This document shows, in pieces, positions 26,023 through 35,303 of a stretch of 64,000 bases of DNA (within the stretch, counting starts at the first letter, position 1; every line of letters starts with the position of its first letter). A program made the translations under genes and the position numbers. Below the pieces are notes generated by a model. That model was not told the origin of the DNA, searched no databases, and saw nothing but the letters and a program-made list of their open reading frames with translations. Source of the stretch: Microbacterium sp. HD4P20 (GTDB lineage: Bacteria > Actinomycetota > Actinomycetes > Actinomycetales > Microbacteriaceae); contig NZ_JAHZQZ020000022.1 of the NCBI RefSeq assembly GCF_019449275.2, forward strand, positions 186,001 to 250,000. The letters run 5' to 3'.

Positions 26023-27759
26023 TCAACCCTCGTCGTCGGCCTCGTCGGTCGGCCCGGGCGTAGGAGCAGCCTCGATCGGAGCGCTGGCCTCACCCGACGC
26101 GGGACTTGTTCGTTCCCCGGCGGAGCCGCCAGTGCAGGTCACGGTGTAGCTCACGAGCAGCGGCTGGCCCGCCGCACCCGTGACCTGAACGTTGCCGGTG
26201 CGCTCGCCGGGACCGAACGACGCGGTGGACTGTCCCGTCGAGGCGAACACGCCGTTCGTCGCCGTGAAGGTGTATGCACTGACGCTGCCGGTACCGGCGG
26301 GGCAGCTGTACTGACCCCATGAGACCTGTGCCGTCGCGCCGGGCGCGACAGAAGCCGGAAGCGTGGGTGTCGCGGGCGGATCCAGGGGAACCTGGCCGCC
26401 GTAGAAGGTGAGGGTGACGATTGTCGCGACGGGGACGTTGCCGGTCGGGTTGACGTCGTAGATCAGCCCTTCGCTCCCGGCATCCGGCGCGGCGTTGCCC
26501 TGTACGCAGTTCGCGGCCAGGCCGAGCTCGTCCAGGGCGGCGGACGCCGCGTCGCACGTCTGGCCTTCGAAGTCGCCCGGCACGACGTTCACGGTGGTGG
26601 GCTCCGGCGCCGGCGTGTTGGACGGCGTGCGGCTGGCCGTCGCGCTGCTCGACGGCGTCGACGGCCCGGGCTCGGGGTTGCCCTGATTGGACATGACGGC
26701 CCAGATCGTCCCCGCGAGCACCAGCAGCAGCAGCGCGATGAGGGCGATCAACGGCCAGGTCCACGGGCTGCGCTTCTTCTTCTCGGCAGGCGGCTCGTCC
26801 TCGGCACCGGGCTCGCCGGGTGCCGGCATGATGCGCGTGGCCGCGCCGGTCTCGCCTCCGGCGGTCAGCAGCTGCGTCGCCGCGTCTGCTGCGACGACAC
26901 CGCCGGCGACGGCGGGCACGGCGGCCACGGCGGCAGCGACATCACCGCGGCGCAGCGCCGTGGCGGCTCGCGCGACGGCGGCGGCCGAGGCGGGACGATC
27001 CTCGGGCTTCTTGGCGATCATCGCCATCACGAGGTTCTGCACCGGCGCGGCCACCGTGGCCGAGAGCGGCGGCGGCTGCTCGTTGATCTGCGCCATCGCG
27101 ATCGCGACCTGCGACTCGCCCGTGAAGGGACGCTTGCCGGCGAGGCTCTCGTACGCGACGATGCCCAGCGAGTAGATGTCGGTCGCGGGCGACGCCGGGT
27201 GCCCCGATGCCTGCTCGGGCGACAGGTACTGCACCGTGCCCATCACCTGGCCGGTCGCCGTCAGCGGCACCTGGTCGGCGATACGGGCGATGCCGAAGTC
27301 GGTGATCTTGACGCGGCCGTCCGGCGTGATCAGCAGGTTGCCGGGCTTGATGTCGCGGTGCACCAGGCCCGCGGCGTGCGCGGCCTGCAGCGCGAGCGAG
27401 GTCTGCGCGACGATGTCGAGCGTCTTGTCGGTCGACAGCGAGCCGTCGCGCTCGAGGATCGTCGACAGAGCCTCGCCGGGAACGAGCTCCATGACGAGGA
27501 AGGCGCTGCCGTTCTCCTCGCCGTAGTCGAACACGCTGGCGATGCCCTCGTGGTTGACGAGGGCGGCGTGGCGGGCCTCGGCGCGGAAGCGCTCGAGGAA
27601 GCCCGGGTCGCCCATGTACTCGTCTTTGAGGATCTTGATGGCGACAGTGCGCCCGATGACGTGGTCGGTCGCCTCCCATACTTCGCCCATGCCGCCGATC
27701 GCTATGCGCGAATCGAGTTCGTAACGGCCGCCGAAGGTCACGCCTTGCGTCGGTCTCAT
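26023..27759 (-). CDS. pknA: Ser/Thr protein kinase PknA with extracellular PASTA/Ig-like part
   Basis: A 578-residue transmembrane kinase: IGGMGEVWEA, Lys42 in AIKIL, HRDIKPGN from 134 and DFG at 154-156. An Ala-rich linker leads to one membrane segment (LIALIALLLLVLAGTIWAVM), then a Ser/Thr/Pro stalk, a single PASTA-like unit with two Cys (FEGQTCDAA, NCVQG), and a C-terminal region of about 100 residues with Ig-like strand features and paired Cys. Mycobacterial PknA lacks such an ectodomain. The start overlaps the pbpA stop as ATGA. Confidence 0.93.
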   Translation of the reverse strand: MRPTQGVTFGGRYELDSRIAIGGMGEVWEATDHVIGRTVAIKILKDEYMGDPGFLERFRAEARHAALVNHEGIASVFDYGEENGSAFLVMELVPGEALSTILERDGSLSTDKTLDIVAQTSLALQAAHAAGLVHRDIKPGNLLITPDGRVKITDFGIARIADQVPLTATGQVMGTVQYLSPEQASGHPASPATDIYSLGIVAYESLAGKRPFTGESQVAIAMAQINEQPPPLSATVAAPVQNLVMAMIAKKPEDRPASAAAVARAATALRRGDVAAAVAAVPAVAGGVVAADAATQLLTAGGETGAATRIMPAPGEPGAEDEPPAEKKKRSPWTWPLIALIALLLLVLAGTIWAVMSNQGNPEPGPSTPSSSATASRTPSNTPAPEPTTVNVVPGDFEGQTCDAASAALDELGLAANCVQGNAAPDAGSEGLIYDVNPTGNVPVATIVTLTFYGGQVPLDPPATPTLPASVAPGATAQVSWGQYSCPAGTGSVSAYTFTATNGVFASTGQSTASFGPGERTGNVQVTGAAGQPLLVSYTVTCTGGSAGERTSPASGEASAPIEAAPTPGPTDEADDEG

Positions 27760-29219
27760 CTGCCCAGCACCGCCTCCATGACCTTTTTCGCGATGGGTGC
27801 GGCGATGGTGTTGCCGCTGCCCGACTGTCCTTGACCGCCACCGTCTTCGACGACGACGGCCACGGCGACCTGCGGGCTTTCCGCTGGCGCAAACCCGGTG
27901 AACCACAACGTGTAGGGATCACCGGAGCCGTTCTCCGAGGTACCGGTCTTCCCGGCCACGTCGACCCCGTCTATTCTTGCACCCGACGCCGCACCATCAC
28001 TGACATTGGCGACCATCATCGACACGAGCTCGTTCGCGAGGTCTTCGTCCAGCGCCCGCCCGAACTCGGTGTCGTCGAACGTCTGCTCCACCGACAGGTC
28101 GGGACCGATGACGCGGTCGACCATGCGCGGGTTCATCACGACGCCGCCATTGGCAATGCCGGCCGACACCATCGCCATCTGCAGCGGCGTCGCAGTGACC
28201 TGGCCCTGACCGAACCCGCTGAGGGCGGTCTGCGCATCGTCCATGATGGTGCGCGGATAGCTCGACGCGGTCGAGGTCAGCGGCAGCTCGAACGACCGGT
28301 CGAAGCCGTACTTCTCGGCTTCCTCGCGGATCGCCTGGTCACCGAGCTCGACGGCCAGCTCCGCGAACGGGATGTTGCAGCTCAGCCGCAGCGCGTCGGC
28401 GATCGTGACGGTCTCGCCCGGTCCGCAGGTGCCGCCGCTGGCGTTGTACACCAGGCTGCTCGACTGCGGCAGCTGGTACGAGGCGGGATTGGGCAGAGTC
28501 GACTCGGGTGTGTAGTCCCCCGAGGCGAGCGCCGCCGAGGCAACCACGAGCTTGAACGTGGACCCGGGCGGGTTCAGGTCGCCGGCGATCGCCCGGTTCG
28601 ACAGCGGTTTACCCGGGTCGGCGACCAGTGCGTCGTACGCGGCGTTGACCTCAGAGGGGATGTGGGCCGCGAGCACGTTCGTGTCGTAGCTCGGGCTGGT
28701 CACCATGGCCAGTACGCGCCCTGTGGACGGCTCGATCGCGAGGATGCCGCCCTCGAGGTCGCCGAGTGCCTCGTACGCCGCGCGCTGAACCTCGGCATCC
28801 AGCGACAGCACGACGTTCGACCCGCGGGGCGGCTGGCCGGTGAAGATCCGCTCCACGCGATTGAGGAACTGCGAGCCGGCGGTGCCGCTGAGTGCGCCGT
28901 TCATCGCCCGCTCGATGCCGGGCGATGTCGACCCCAGGGCGGGGTTGATGTAGCCGGTGACCGGCGCCCACATCGCGGCATCCGTGTACACACGCTGCCA
29001 GCTGTAGACGTCGTCGGAACGCACCGACGAGGCGATGGCCGAGCCGCTGGCGATGATCGAGCCCCGCTGCACCTCGTAGGAGTCGTACAGGGTGCGCTTG
29101 TTGGCGGGGTTCGCGCCGAGCGTGTCGGCCTGCAGGATCTGGATCCAGCTCGTGGAGGCGAACAGAGCGAGGAACATGATCAGCATCAGGATGCTGAGAC
29201 GGCGCAGTTCTTTGGTCAT
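27756..29219 (-). CDS. pbpA: Class B penicillin-binding protein PbpA
   Basis: A 487-residue peptidoglycan transpeptidase anchored by an N-terminal segment (LMLIMFLALFAST). Active-site motifs are Ser220-x-x-Lys223 in PPGSTFKLV, SCN at 280-282 and KTGTS near 430. It cross-links peptidoglycan alongside the glycosyltransferase RodA encoded just upstream and is probably regulated by the neighbouring kinases. The tail is glycine- and serine-rich (GGGQGQSGSGN). Confidence 0.96.
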   Translation of the reverse strand: MTKELRRLSILMLIMFLALFASTSWIQILQADTLGANPANKRTLYDSYEVQRGSIIASGSAIASSVRSDDVYSWQRVYTDAAMWAPVTGYINPALGSTSPGIERAMNGALSGTAGSQFLNRVERIFTGQPPRGSNVVLSLDAEVQRAAYEALGDLEGGILAIEPSTGRVLAMVTSPSYDTNVLAAHIPSEVNAAYDALVADPGKPLSNRAIAGDLNPPGSTFKLVVASAALASGDYTPESTLPNPASYQLPQSSSLVYNASGGTCGPGETVTIADALRLSCNIPFAELAVELGDQAIREEAEKYGFDRSFELPLTSTASSYPRTIMDDAQTALSGFGQGQVTATPLQMAMVSAGIANGGVVMNPRMVDRVIGPDLSVEQTFDDTEFGRALDEDLANELVSMMVANVSDGAASGARIDGVDVAGKTGTSENGSGDPYTLWFTGFAPAESPQVAVAVVVEDGGGQGQSGSGNTIAAPIAKKVMEAVLGR

Positions 29220-29220
29220 G

Positions 29221-30618
29221 TCAGCCGATCACCACCCGAGGACGACTGCGGACGGCATCCGAGATGCGCAGCAGCAGGGCGACGATGATCCAGTTCGCCA
29301 CGAGCGACGAGCCGCCGGCGGCCAGGAATGGCGTGGTGAGTCCGGTGAGCGGGATGATGCGCGTGACCCCGCCGACCATGATGAACACCTGCAGCGCGAT
29401 CGTGAACGACAGGCCGGTCGCGAGCAGTTTGCCGAAGTCGTCCTGACCGGCGAGACCGATGCGGATGCCGCGGCTCGTGAACACCATGTACAGCGCCAGG
29501 ATCGCGAACACGCCCACGAGGCCCAGCTCTTCGCCGAGGGCCGGCAGGATGTAGTCGCTCTCGGAGACCGGAGTGATGTAGGGACGCCCCTGGCCGAGGC
29601 CTGTGCCGATGAGGCCGCCGTGCGCCATGCCGAACAGGCCGTTGACGAGCTGATAGCTCTCGTTGTCCATCCGCTCGGGGTGGAAGGCGTCGAGCCAGTT
29701 GGTGAACCGCGCGCCGACGTACGGCAGGACCCGCGACGCGAGGAACGCGCCCGTCACCGCCAGGACGACGCCGATGAGCACCCAGCTGGTCTTGCCGGTG
29801 GCGACGTACAGCATCGCGACGAACATGCCGAAGATCATCACGCCGGTGCCGAGATCGCGCTGCATCACGATGATGCCGAGCGAGATGAGCCAGATCACCA
29901 GCAGCGGCCCGAGCTCTCGCCCGCGCGGCCACGTCATCCCGAGGAAGCGCGTGCCCGTCGAGGTCAGGCTCTCTCGGGTGCGCACGAGGTAGCCGGCGAA
30001 GAAGATCGTGAGAGCGATCTTGGCCAGCTCGCCCGGCTGGAACGTGAAGAATCCGAGGTCGACCCACACGTCGGCGTTGCCACCGGCGCTGAGCCCCGGA
30101 ATGATCGGCAGGATCAGCAGCACGATGCCGACGAAGCCGAAGATGTACGTGTAGCGGAAGAGCACGCGGTAGTTCTTCAGGAGCAGCACCACCGCGATCG
30201 CGGCGACGAGCGCGATCGCCGCCCACGCCAGCTGCCTCGTGGAGTACGCCTCCCAGCCGTGCCGGTCGGCGGCGATGTCGAGCCGGTAGATCATCGCCAG
30301 GCCCAGACCCGTCAGCAGCGTGGCGATCGGCACCACGAAGGGATCGGCATCCCGCGCGCGAAGGCGCAGCAGAATGTGCAGGGCGAACACGAGCGCTGTG
30401 AGCCCGCCGCAGTAGACCAGGAAGGTCCAGTCGATCGCGCCGAGGGCTCCGAGCTGGACGAGTGCGATCGCCATGCCGTTGATCGCGAACGCGAACACGA
30501 GCAAGCCCAGTTCGCGGTTGCGCTGGGTCTGCGGTACGCGGATGCGGCGGAGCGCGCGGATGACGGCGGTGTCGGTGGCCACGGGTGCGGTCGCCTGGCC
30601 GGTCGTTCCGCTGCTCAT
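29221..30618 (-). CDS. rodA: RodA/FtsW-type peptidoglycan glycosyltransferase
   Basis: A 465-residue SEDS polymerase with about twelve membrane segments. Conserved parts include WVDLGFFTFQPGELAKIAL, MQRDLGTGVMIFG, the extracellular catalytic loop around NGLFGMAHGGLIGTGLGQG and YILPALGEELG. It polymerises lipid II into glycan strands together with PbpA. The start at 30618 overlaps the phosphatase stop as ATGA, so this reading is much preferred over the longer open frame. Confidence 0.96.
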   Translation of the reverse strand: MSSGTTGQATAPVATDTAVIRALRRIRVPQTQRNRELGLLVFAFAINGMAIALVQLGALGAIDWTFLVYCGGLTALVFALHILLRLRARDADPFVVPIATLLTGLGLAMIYRLDIAADRHGWEAYSTRQLAWAAIALVAAIAVVLLLKNYRVLFRYTYIFGFVGIVLLILPIIPGLSAGGNADVWVDLGFFTFQPGELAKIALTIFFAGYLVRTRESLTSTGTRFLGMTWPRGRELGPLLVIWLISLGIIVMQRDLGTGVMIFGMFVAMLYVATGKTSWVLIGVVLAVTGAFLASRVLPYVGARFTNWLDAFHPERMDNESYQLVNGLFGMAHGGLIGTGLGQGRPYITPVSESDYILPALGEELGLVGVFAILALYMVFTSRGIRIGLAGQDDFGKLLATGLSFTIALQVFIMVGGVTRIIPLTGLTTPFLAAGGSSLVANWIIVALLLRISDAVRSRPRVVIG

Positions 30619-31853
30619 CGGCCTCCCTCCGCCGTTTCGCTGATGCTCGCGACGATACGCCGCGCGTCTGAGAGGGAGCTCGCCGAGATGGTCTGCTCCA
30701 CCGTCGCCCGTGCGAAGTCCGACAGCGAGTCCAGCGGGATCTGCGTGTCTTCGTACGGCGTCGAAAGCGTGATGGGCCCGATGTTCTGCTGAACCCCCTG
30801 GTAGATCACGACGGTGTCTTCGTCGCCTCCCACGAAGAACCGGGTCTGGGTCCACTGGTAGCCGATCCACATCGCGCCGGCGAAGAGCGCGAGCACGAGC
30901 ACGAGCCCGGTGATCCAGCCGGCCCGGCGTCGGCGCACGCGTCGGCGGTCCTCCTCGATGAGCTCCTCGAGGAACTCCGCCGCCGGCTCGAAGTGCGTCG
31001 GCTCGTTCGCCGCCTGCCGGTTGGGATGCAGCCAGCTCGTGCGACCGGTGCGCGCCGCGGGCACCTCGACGCCGACCGGGTTGGACGCGGACCCGACGAC
31101 GGTGGGCGTGCCCGAGAAGACCGGATGCTGACCGCCGACGTCGACGAGCACGATCGTGACGTTGTCGGGGGCGCCGCCGTCGAGGGCCTGCTTCAGCAGG
31201 TGGTCGGACGTGCGGCCGGGGGCGAGGCCCATGTCGAGCGCCTTGGCGATGTGGGCGTCGTCGACAACGCCCGACAGGCCGTCCGAGCACAGCAGCCAGC
31301 GGTCGCCGGGCTGGGTCGGCATGATGAACGAGTCGAGCTCGGGATCGGCATCCATGTCGCCGAGCACGCGCATGAGCACCGAGCGTCGCGGGTGGTAGCG
31401 GGCCTCTTCTGGCGTGATGCGACCCGAGTCGACGAGGCGCTGCACGAACGTGTGATCCGTCGTGATCTGAGTGAGGGCGCCGTCGCGGTAGAGATAGATG
31501 CGCGAGTCGCCGATGTGCGCGATGACGGCGTACTCGTCGACCATGAGCAGGGCGCTCACGGTGGTGCCCATGCCGGCGAGCTCCGGTCGCACGTGCACGG
31601 TGTCGATCAGCTCGACGGCGGTGTCGGAGATCGCGTCGCGCAGGGCCTTCTCGGCTGCGGGGGTGGACTCGTACGGGCGGTCGAGGCGTTCCAGGCGGGC
31701 GATGGCGAGGCTCGAGGCGACGTCGCCACCGGCGTGACCACCCATCCCGTCGGCGACGACGAACAGGTTCGAGCCGGCGAACCCCGAGTCCTGGTTGTTG
31801 GAGCGCACCTTGCCGGTGTGCGAGATGGCGGCGCTCGAGCCCTGGAAGACCAT
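30615..31853 (-). CDS. pstP: PP2C-family Ser/Thr phosphatase PstP
   Basis: A 412-residue PPM/PP2C phosphatase. The metal-binding motifs are visible: HTGKVRSNNQD, VVADGMGGHAGGD, IGDSRIYLYR, LLCSDGLSGVV and GAPDNVTIVLVD. A transmembrane segment (WITGLVLVLALFAGAMWIGY) near residue 320 precedes an extracellular part of about 75 residues. It reverses phosphorylation by PknA and PknB in related organisms. Confidence 0.96.
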   Translation of the reverse strand: MVFQGSSAAISHTGKVRSNNQDSGFAGSNLFVVADGMGGHAGGDVASSLAIARLERLDRPYESTPAAEKALRDAISDTAVELIDTVHVRPELAGMGTTVSALLMVDEYAVIAHIGDSRIYLYRDGALTQITTDHTFVQRLVDSGRITPEEARYHPRRSVLMRVLGDMDADPELDSFIMPTQPGDRWLLCSDGLSGVVDDAHIAKALDMGLAPGRTSDHLLKQALDGGAPDNVTIVLVDVGGQHPVFSGTPTVVGSASNPVGVEVPAARTGRTSWLHPNRQAANEPTHFEPAAEFLEELIEEDRRRVRRRRAGWITGLVLVLALFAGAMWIGYQWTQTRFFVGGDEDTVVIYQGVQQNIGPITLSTPYEDTQIPLDSLSDFARATVEQTISASSLSDARRIVASISETAEGGR

Positions 31854-31871
31854 GTGACGAGGGTCCGCCCG

Positions 31872-32417
31872 CTACTTCCGCAGCTCGAAGGTCGTCGCGC
31901 CGACCTTGATCGGAGCGCCCACCTTGACCGGGATCGGCGAGGTGACGCGGGCGCCGTCATGCCACGTGCCGTTGGTGGAGTCGAGGTCCTGGATCATCCA
32001 CTGGTCGCCCCACAGCACCAGGCGCGCGTGGTGGCTCGAGGTGTAGTCGTCGCGGATCACGAGGCCCGACTCGCTCGAGCGGCCGATGGTGAGGGGCTCG
32101 TCGCCGAGGGGCAGTTCGAGCCCGGCCTTCGGGCCGCTGGTGATGACGATGCGCGAGACGGCGTCGGTGGTGGCCGGACCCCCGGCGTCGGCGGCGCGGG
32201 CCGCCGACGGGGCCGCGGCGACAGCAGCGGTCGGTGCGCTGCCGGTCGCGCCGGCGGGAGCGCCTGCCGGGGCCGGAGCGGCAGCCGCGGGCTCCGGCAT
32301 CCGTCTCACCTTCACACCGAACAGGTCGGCGCGCAGCGAGTAGACGACCGCGAAGACGAAGGCCCACAGCAGCACCAGGAATCCGATGCGCAGCAGCAGG
32401 AGGGTCAGTTCGCTCAT
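31872..32417 (-). CDS. fhaB: FHA-domain protein FhaB
   Basis: A 181-residue protein with one N-terminal membrane segment (LLLLRIGFLVLLWAFVFAVV), an Ala/Gly/Pro linker and a C-terminal FHA domain (LTIGRSSESG, SSHHARLVL, DLDSTNGTWHDG) that binds phosphothreonine. In mycobacteria FhaB (FipA) links PknA to FtsZ/FtsQ. The start overlaps fhaA's stop by 4 bp. Confidence 0.94.
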   Translation of the reverse strand: MSELTLLLLRIGFLVLLWAFVFAVVYSLRADLFGVKVRRMPEPAAAAPAPAGAPAGATGSAPTAAVAAAPSAARAADAGGPATTDAVSRIVITSGPKAGLELPLGDEPLTIGRSSESGLVIRDDYTSSHHARLVLWGDQWMIQDLDSTNGTWHDGARVTSPIPVKVGAPIKVGATTFELRK

Positions 32418-33157
32418 GCCAGCGGACCTCCCTCGCGCAGGTCGAACATGCGCGTCGCCTCGTCGGCAGGCATCGGCGGCTTGGGCGGCGCGGCCTGTGC
32501 GACCACGCGAAAGACGATGTCGGTGCGTCCGATGCGGATGGTGGAGTCGGGCGGCAGTGCGGCCTCGGTGACCTTGCGGTCGCCGAGCATCGTCCCGTTG
32601 GTGGAGTTCATGTCGCGGACCATGGCACGCTCACCGTCCCACAGGATCTCGACGTGCTTGCGGCTGGTGCCCGTGTCGGAGACGGTGATGTCGGCGTCGC
32701 TGCCCCGACCGATGACGGTGCGGGATTTCGTCAGCGGGATGCGGCGACCTTCGACGTCGACGACCCCGCGCCACGAGACGCGGCCGCCCTGGGCGGTCGA
32801 CGACTCGACGCGGAGGGTGCCGGTCGACACGTCCTCGTCGCGACTCACCGAGATCGAGACCGGACCGGCGAACGAGTACCCCTGTGCTTTGGCGTGCTTG
32901 TGGACCAGGGTGTCGAGCTCGTGGACGAGGGCGTCGCCGAGAGCCGACATGCGATCGTCGTCGGCGGGCGACAGCCGAACCGTGAACGTATTGGGCGCGA
33001 GGATGCGGTCCCGACTGACGACCGCGGCCTTCTTGTCGAGCTCACTGCGGAGCGCGGAAGCGATCTCCACAGGCTGGATGCCGCTGCGGAAGGTCTTGGC
33101 GAACGCGCTGTTCACAGCGCGCTCGAGACCTTTCTCGAAGCTGTCAAGTAGTCCCAC
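32414..33157 (-). CDS. fhaA: FHA-domain protein FhaA (DUF3662)
   Basis: A 247-residue protein with an N-terminal DUF3662 domain (MGLLDSFEKGLERAVNSAFAK, then PVEIASALRSELDKKA) and a C-terminal FHA domain (TVIGRGSDADITVSD, SRKHVEILWDG, DMNSTNGTMLGDR). In mycobacteria FhaA binds phosphorylated MviN/MurJ with PknB and restrains peptidoglycan precursor export. It is the first gene of the pknAB operon; its promoter should lie in 33158-33336. Confidence 0.94.
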   Translation of the reverse strand: MGLLDSFEKGLERAVNSAFAKTFRSGIQPVEIASALRSELDKKAAVVSRDRILAPNTFTVRLSPADDDRMSALGDALVHELDTLVHKHAKAQGYSFAGPVSISVSRDEDVSTGTLRVESSTAQGGRVSWRGVVDVEGRRIPLTKSRTVIGRGSDADITVSDTGTSRKHVEILWDGERAMVRDMNSTNGTMLGDRKVTEAALPPDSTIRIGRTDIVFRVVAQAAPPKPPMPADEATRMFDLREGGPLA

Positions 33158-33336
33158 TGGGCTCCTCGGACGGGGGGTGCCGGTTGGTACATGCTAATTG
33201 CACAGTCTGTACCCGGCATGAACCTCTCGTCAGTCGGGCGGGTCTGCGTCGGTCGCGACGCTCGAGTTCGGGCCGCGCGGGACGCGTGATATCCTCGGGA
33301 AGTTGAGTTTCGCGGGGTCTTCGGATGCCGTGACTC

Positions 33337-33420
<84 letters not shown>

Positions 33421-33424
33421 CCGT

Positions 33425-33462
33425 AAGGCTCACGAGGTCCCGTTAGGGGCCTCGTGAGCCTT
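33425..33462 (+). terminator. Terminator after tRNA-Leu
   Basis: Perfect 13-bp hairpin with arms AAGGCTCACGAGG and CCTCGTGAGCCTT followed by tctt, 4 bp after the tRNA. Confidence 0.85.
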
Positions 33463-33538
33463 TCTTGTGTGCGAGGGGAGACCGCGGACGCCCTTGGGGG
33501 GTGGGCTCCCGGGACGGGGCCCTTCTGTCGTCTCCGGG

Positions 33539-34048
33539 TCAATACCCGTCCAGGGTCGGGGTCAGCGTGTAGACGACCTCTTCCGTCTGCCGGCCGAGGC
33601 CAGGAGCGAAGTCGACGTTGCGCGAGACCTCGGTGAAGCCGTTGCGCTCCAGCACGGCGCGCGAGCCGGTGTTGTGCGCGGCGACGCGCGCGAACAGCGG
33701 ACGGGCCGCCTCCCTCGAGATCAGCAGCCGCAGCGCCTCGGTGGCGACGCCGCGCCCCCACGCGTGCCGCGCGATCCAGAAGCTGACCTCGCGGTCGCCG
33801 TCCACCGTGAACGCCGCCGCGGTGCCGGCGAAACCCCCGTTCTCCGTCACGACGAGGCTCAGCACATCGGCCGATGCCCGTTGGCGGGCGATCCACGCGT
33901 CGAAGGCGTCACGGTCGTCGGGATCCTGCGCGGTGAACGCTGCCATCTGGATCGCCTCGCGATCGCGCATCATCTCGAAGATGGCGTCGAGGTCATCGTC
34001 GTCGAGCGGCCGCAACTCGATGTGGTTCACGAGCACAACGCTAACCAT
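33539..34048 (-). CDS. GNAT-family N-acetyltransferase (RimJ-like)
   Basis: A 169-residue acetyltransferase starting MVSVVLVNHIELRPL. The acetyl-CoA-binding motif A is FWIARHAWGRGVATEALRLL, with later GSRAVLERNGF typical of RimJ/RimL-type enzymes that acetylate ribosomal or other N-termini. The substrate is not predictable. I chose the ATG at 34048 because the earlier open frame adds only a non-conserved stretch. Confidence 0.85.
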   Translation of the reverse strand: MVSVVLVNHIELRPLDDDDLDAIFEMMRDREAIQMAAFTAQDPDDRDAFDAWIARQRASADVLSLVVTENGGFAGTAAAFTVDGDREVSFWIARHAWGRGVATEALRLLISREAARPLFARVAAHNTGSRAVLERNGFTEVSRNVDFAPGLGRQTEEVVYTLTPTLDGY

Positions 34049-34073
34049 GCGGGGCGTGCACGAGAAGCGCGGA

Positions 34074-34712
34074 TCAGGGGAATCCGTGGATGCCGCGCAG
34101 TTCCGCCTCGGCCTGGGCGCCATCTCGCCGAGCGAATGCCTCGCGGAACCGCTCGTAGGCTGCGGTGCGCCCGATCGGGCACTCCAGGAACGGCTGCCAC
34201 GACGCGAGGTTGCGGCGGATCGCGATCTCGTACTCGCGGATGAACTGGATCAGCGCCTGGTTGTCGGTCGCGCGTGTCACTTCGCGGAAGAAGATGTGGC
34301 TGGTTCGGGCCAGCGCTCCCGGGTCGTCGGCGCGAGAGGCATCGAGGACTTCCTCCAGACGTTCGAGCGCGTGCGCCAGGGTCTCGTCGGAGCAGCGCGC
34401 CGTGGCCATGCGCACCGCGATGCCCATGTTGTAGGCGACCAGTTCGAAAGTGTCGGCCTCCACTTTGTCGTTCGGCTGCGACACCCGCGTGTACCGATTG
34501 GGCGACACCTCGACCAGGCCGACCCGCTCCAGCCGCTGGAGTGCTTCGCGCACCGGCGTGCGTGAGACTCCCAGCCAGTCGGCGAGTTCGTGGTCGCGCA
34601 ACCGTTGCCCGGGTGGCAGGCGGCCGTCCAGGATGGCCTCGCCCAGGCGGGCGTAGACCTCATCGCCGAGGACGGCGCCACGCGGGACCAGCGGGGCGAG
34701 GGGCGTAGTCAT
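34074..34712 (-). CDS. GntR-family transcriptional regulator (FadR/FCD type)
   Basis: A 212-residue regulator. The N-terminal winged helix includes [40 protein letters not shown] and [13 protein letters not shown]. The C-terminal FCD ligand domain is alpha-helical with [11 protein letters not shown] and conserved His/Asp positions ([10 protein letters not shown]). Directly before the start codon, 34713-34723 reads as TGGTCGCACCC on the coding strand, close to the FadR-type TGGT-N3-ACCA operator; autoregulation is possible. The regulated pathway is not evident from its neighbours. Confidence 0.88.
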   Translation of the reverse strand: MTTPLAPLVPRGAVLGDEVYARLGEAILDGRLPPGQRLRDHELADWLGVSRTPVREALQRLERVGLVEVSPNRYTRVSQPNDKVEADTFELVAYNMGIAVRMATARCSDETLAHALERLEEVLDASRADDPGALARTSHIFFREVTRATDNQALIQFIREYEIAIRRNLASWQPFLECPIGRTAAYERFREAFARRDGAQAEAELRGIHGFP

Positions 34713-35017
34713 GGGTGCGACCAGTGTACGCCGGAGGATTCACCTGCATAGACCGGGTTTTCCACCCTCGCCCCGCCGCCGATATATCGGTACGATTGTG
34801 GTGTCCACGCTACGGCGTGGCCTATCCGGGGGGATCCGTCGACGCCCGGGCTTCGAGTATCACTCAGCCCGGGCGTGCGATGGGATCCGTGCGTCGTGCG
34901 AGTTGCAACATTTGTGTCACTGATCAGCATTCGCTCTCGCAGACGGCTGCCGCGCTTCACTACGTTGGAGGCAATCGCCGCAACTGGCGGCGGGATTTCC
35001 GCAAAGAACGGCGAGTA
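34713..35017. promoter_or_regulatory. Divergent gntR/cold-shock leader region
   Basis: About 305 bp between divergent genes. It holds a perfect palindrome CCGATATATCGG at 34779-34790, then a GC-rich hairpin-prone stretch, and a long leader before the cold-shock gene with a small stem (cgccgcaactggcggcg). Long structured leaders are typical of csp mRNAs; individual promoter boxes are not assigned. Confidence 0.5.
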
Positions 35018-35224
35018 ATGAGTACGCAAGGCACCGTCAAGTGGTTCAACTCCGAGAAGGGATTCGGCTTCATCGCTCCCGATGACGGCGGCGCGGACGT
35101 GTTCGCGCACTACAGCGCCATCGAGTCGACCGGATACCGCTCCCTTGAAGAGAACCAGCGCGTCGAGTTCGACGTCGCACAGGGTCCCAAGGGCCTCCAG
35201 GCCGAGAACATCCGCCCGCTCTGA
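35018..35224 (+). CDS. Cold-shock domain protein
   Basis: A 68-residue CspA-type RNA/DNA chaperone. It has the full five-strand OB fold with RNP1 (KGFGFIAP) and RNP2 (VFAHYSAI) motifs, starting [15 protein letters not shown]. It binds single-stranded RNA and prevents secondary structure. The long upstream leader suggests post-transcriptional control. Confidence 0.96.
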   Translation: MSTQGTVKWFNSEKGFGFIAPDDGGADVFAHYSAIESTGYRSLEENQRVEFDVAQGPKGLQAENIRPL

Positions 35225-35236
35225 GCTGAGCGGGCT

Positions 35237-35303
35237 GACCGCTTCGTGCGGTCGCTTCGCCGCGGCATCCGTTCCCTGCTGTCGAGAGGGCGGATGCCGC
35301 GGC
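35237..35303. terminator. Paired hairpins between cold-shock gene and the DUF2156 gene
   Basis: Two stems lie in the 3'-3' gap: GACCGC/GCGGTC at 35237-35253, and a perfect 13-bp stem with arms 35259-35271 (GCCGCGGCATCCG) and 35291-35303. The second stem is made of the CGGATGCC motif that is frequent in this genome. It ends at the stop of the minus-strand gene, so it may terminate both transcripts. Confidence 0.7.

Noticed and set aside
29221-31290. Long version of RodA beginning inside pstP
   Set aside because: The extra N-terminus is an off-frame reading of the phosphatase; the ATGA overlap at 30615-30618 marks the true start.
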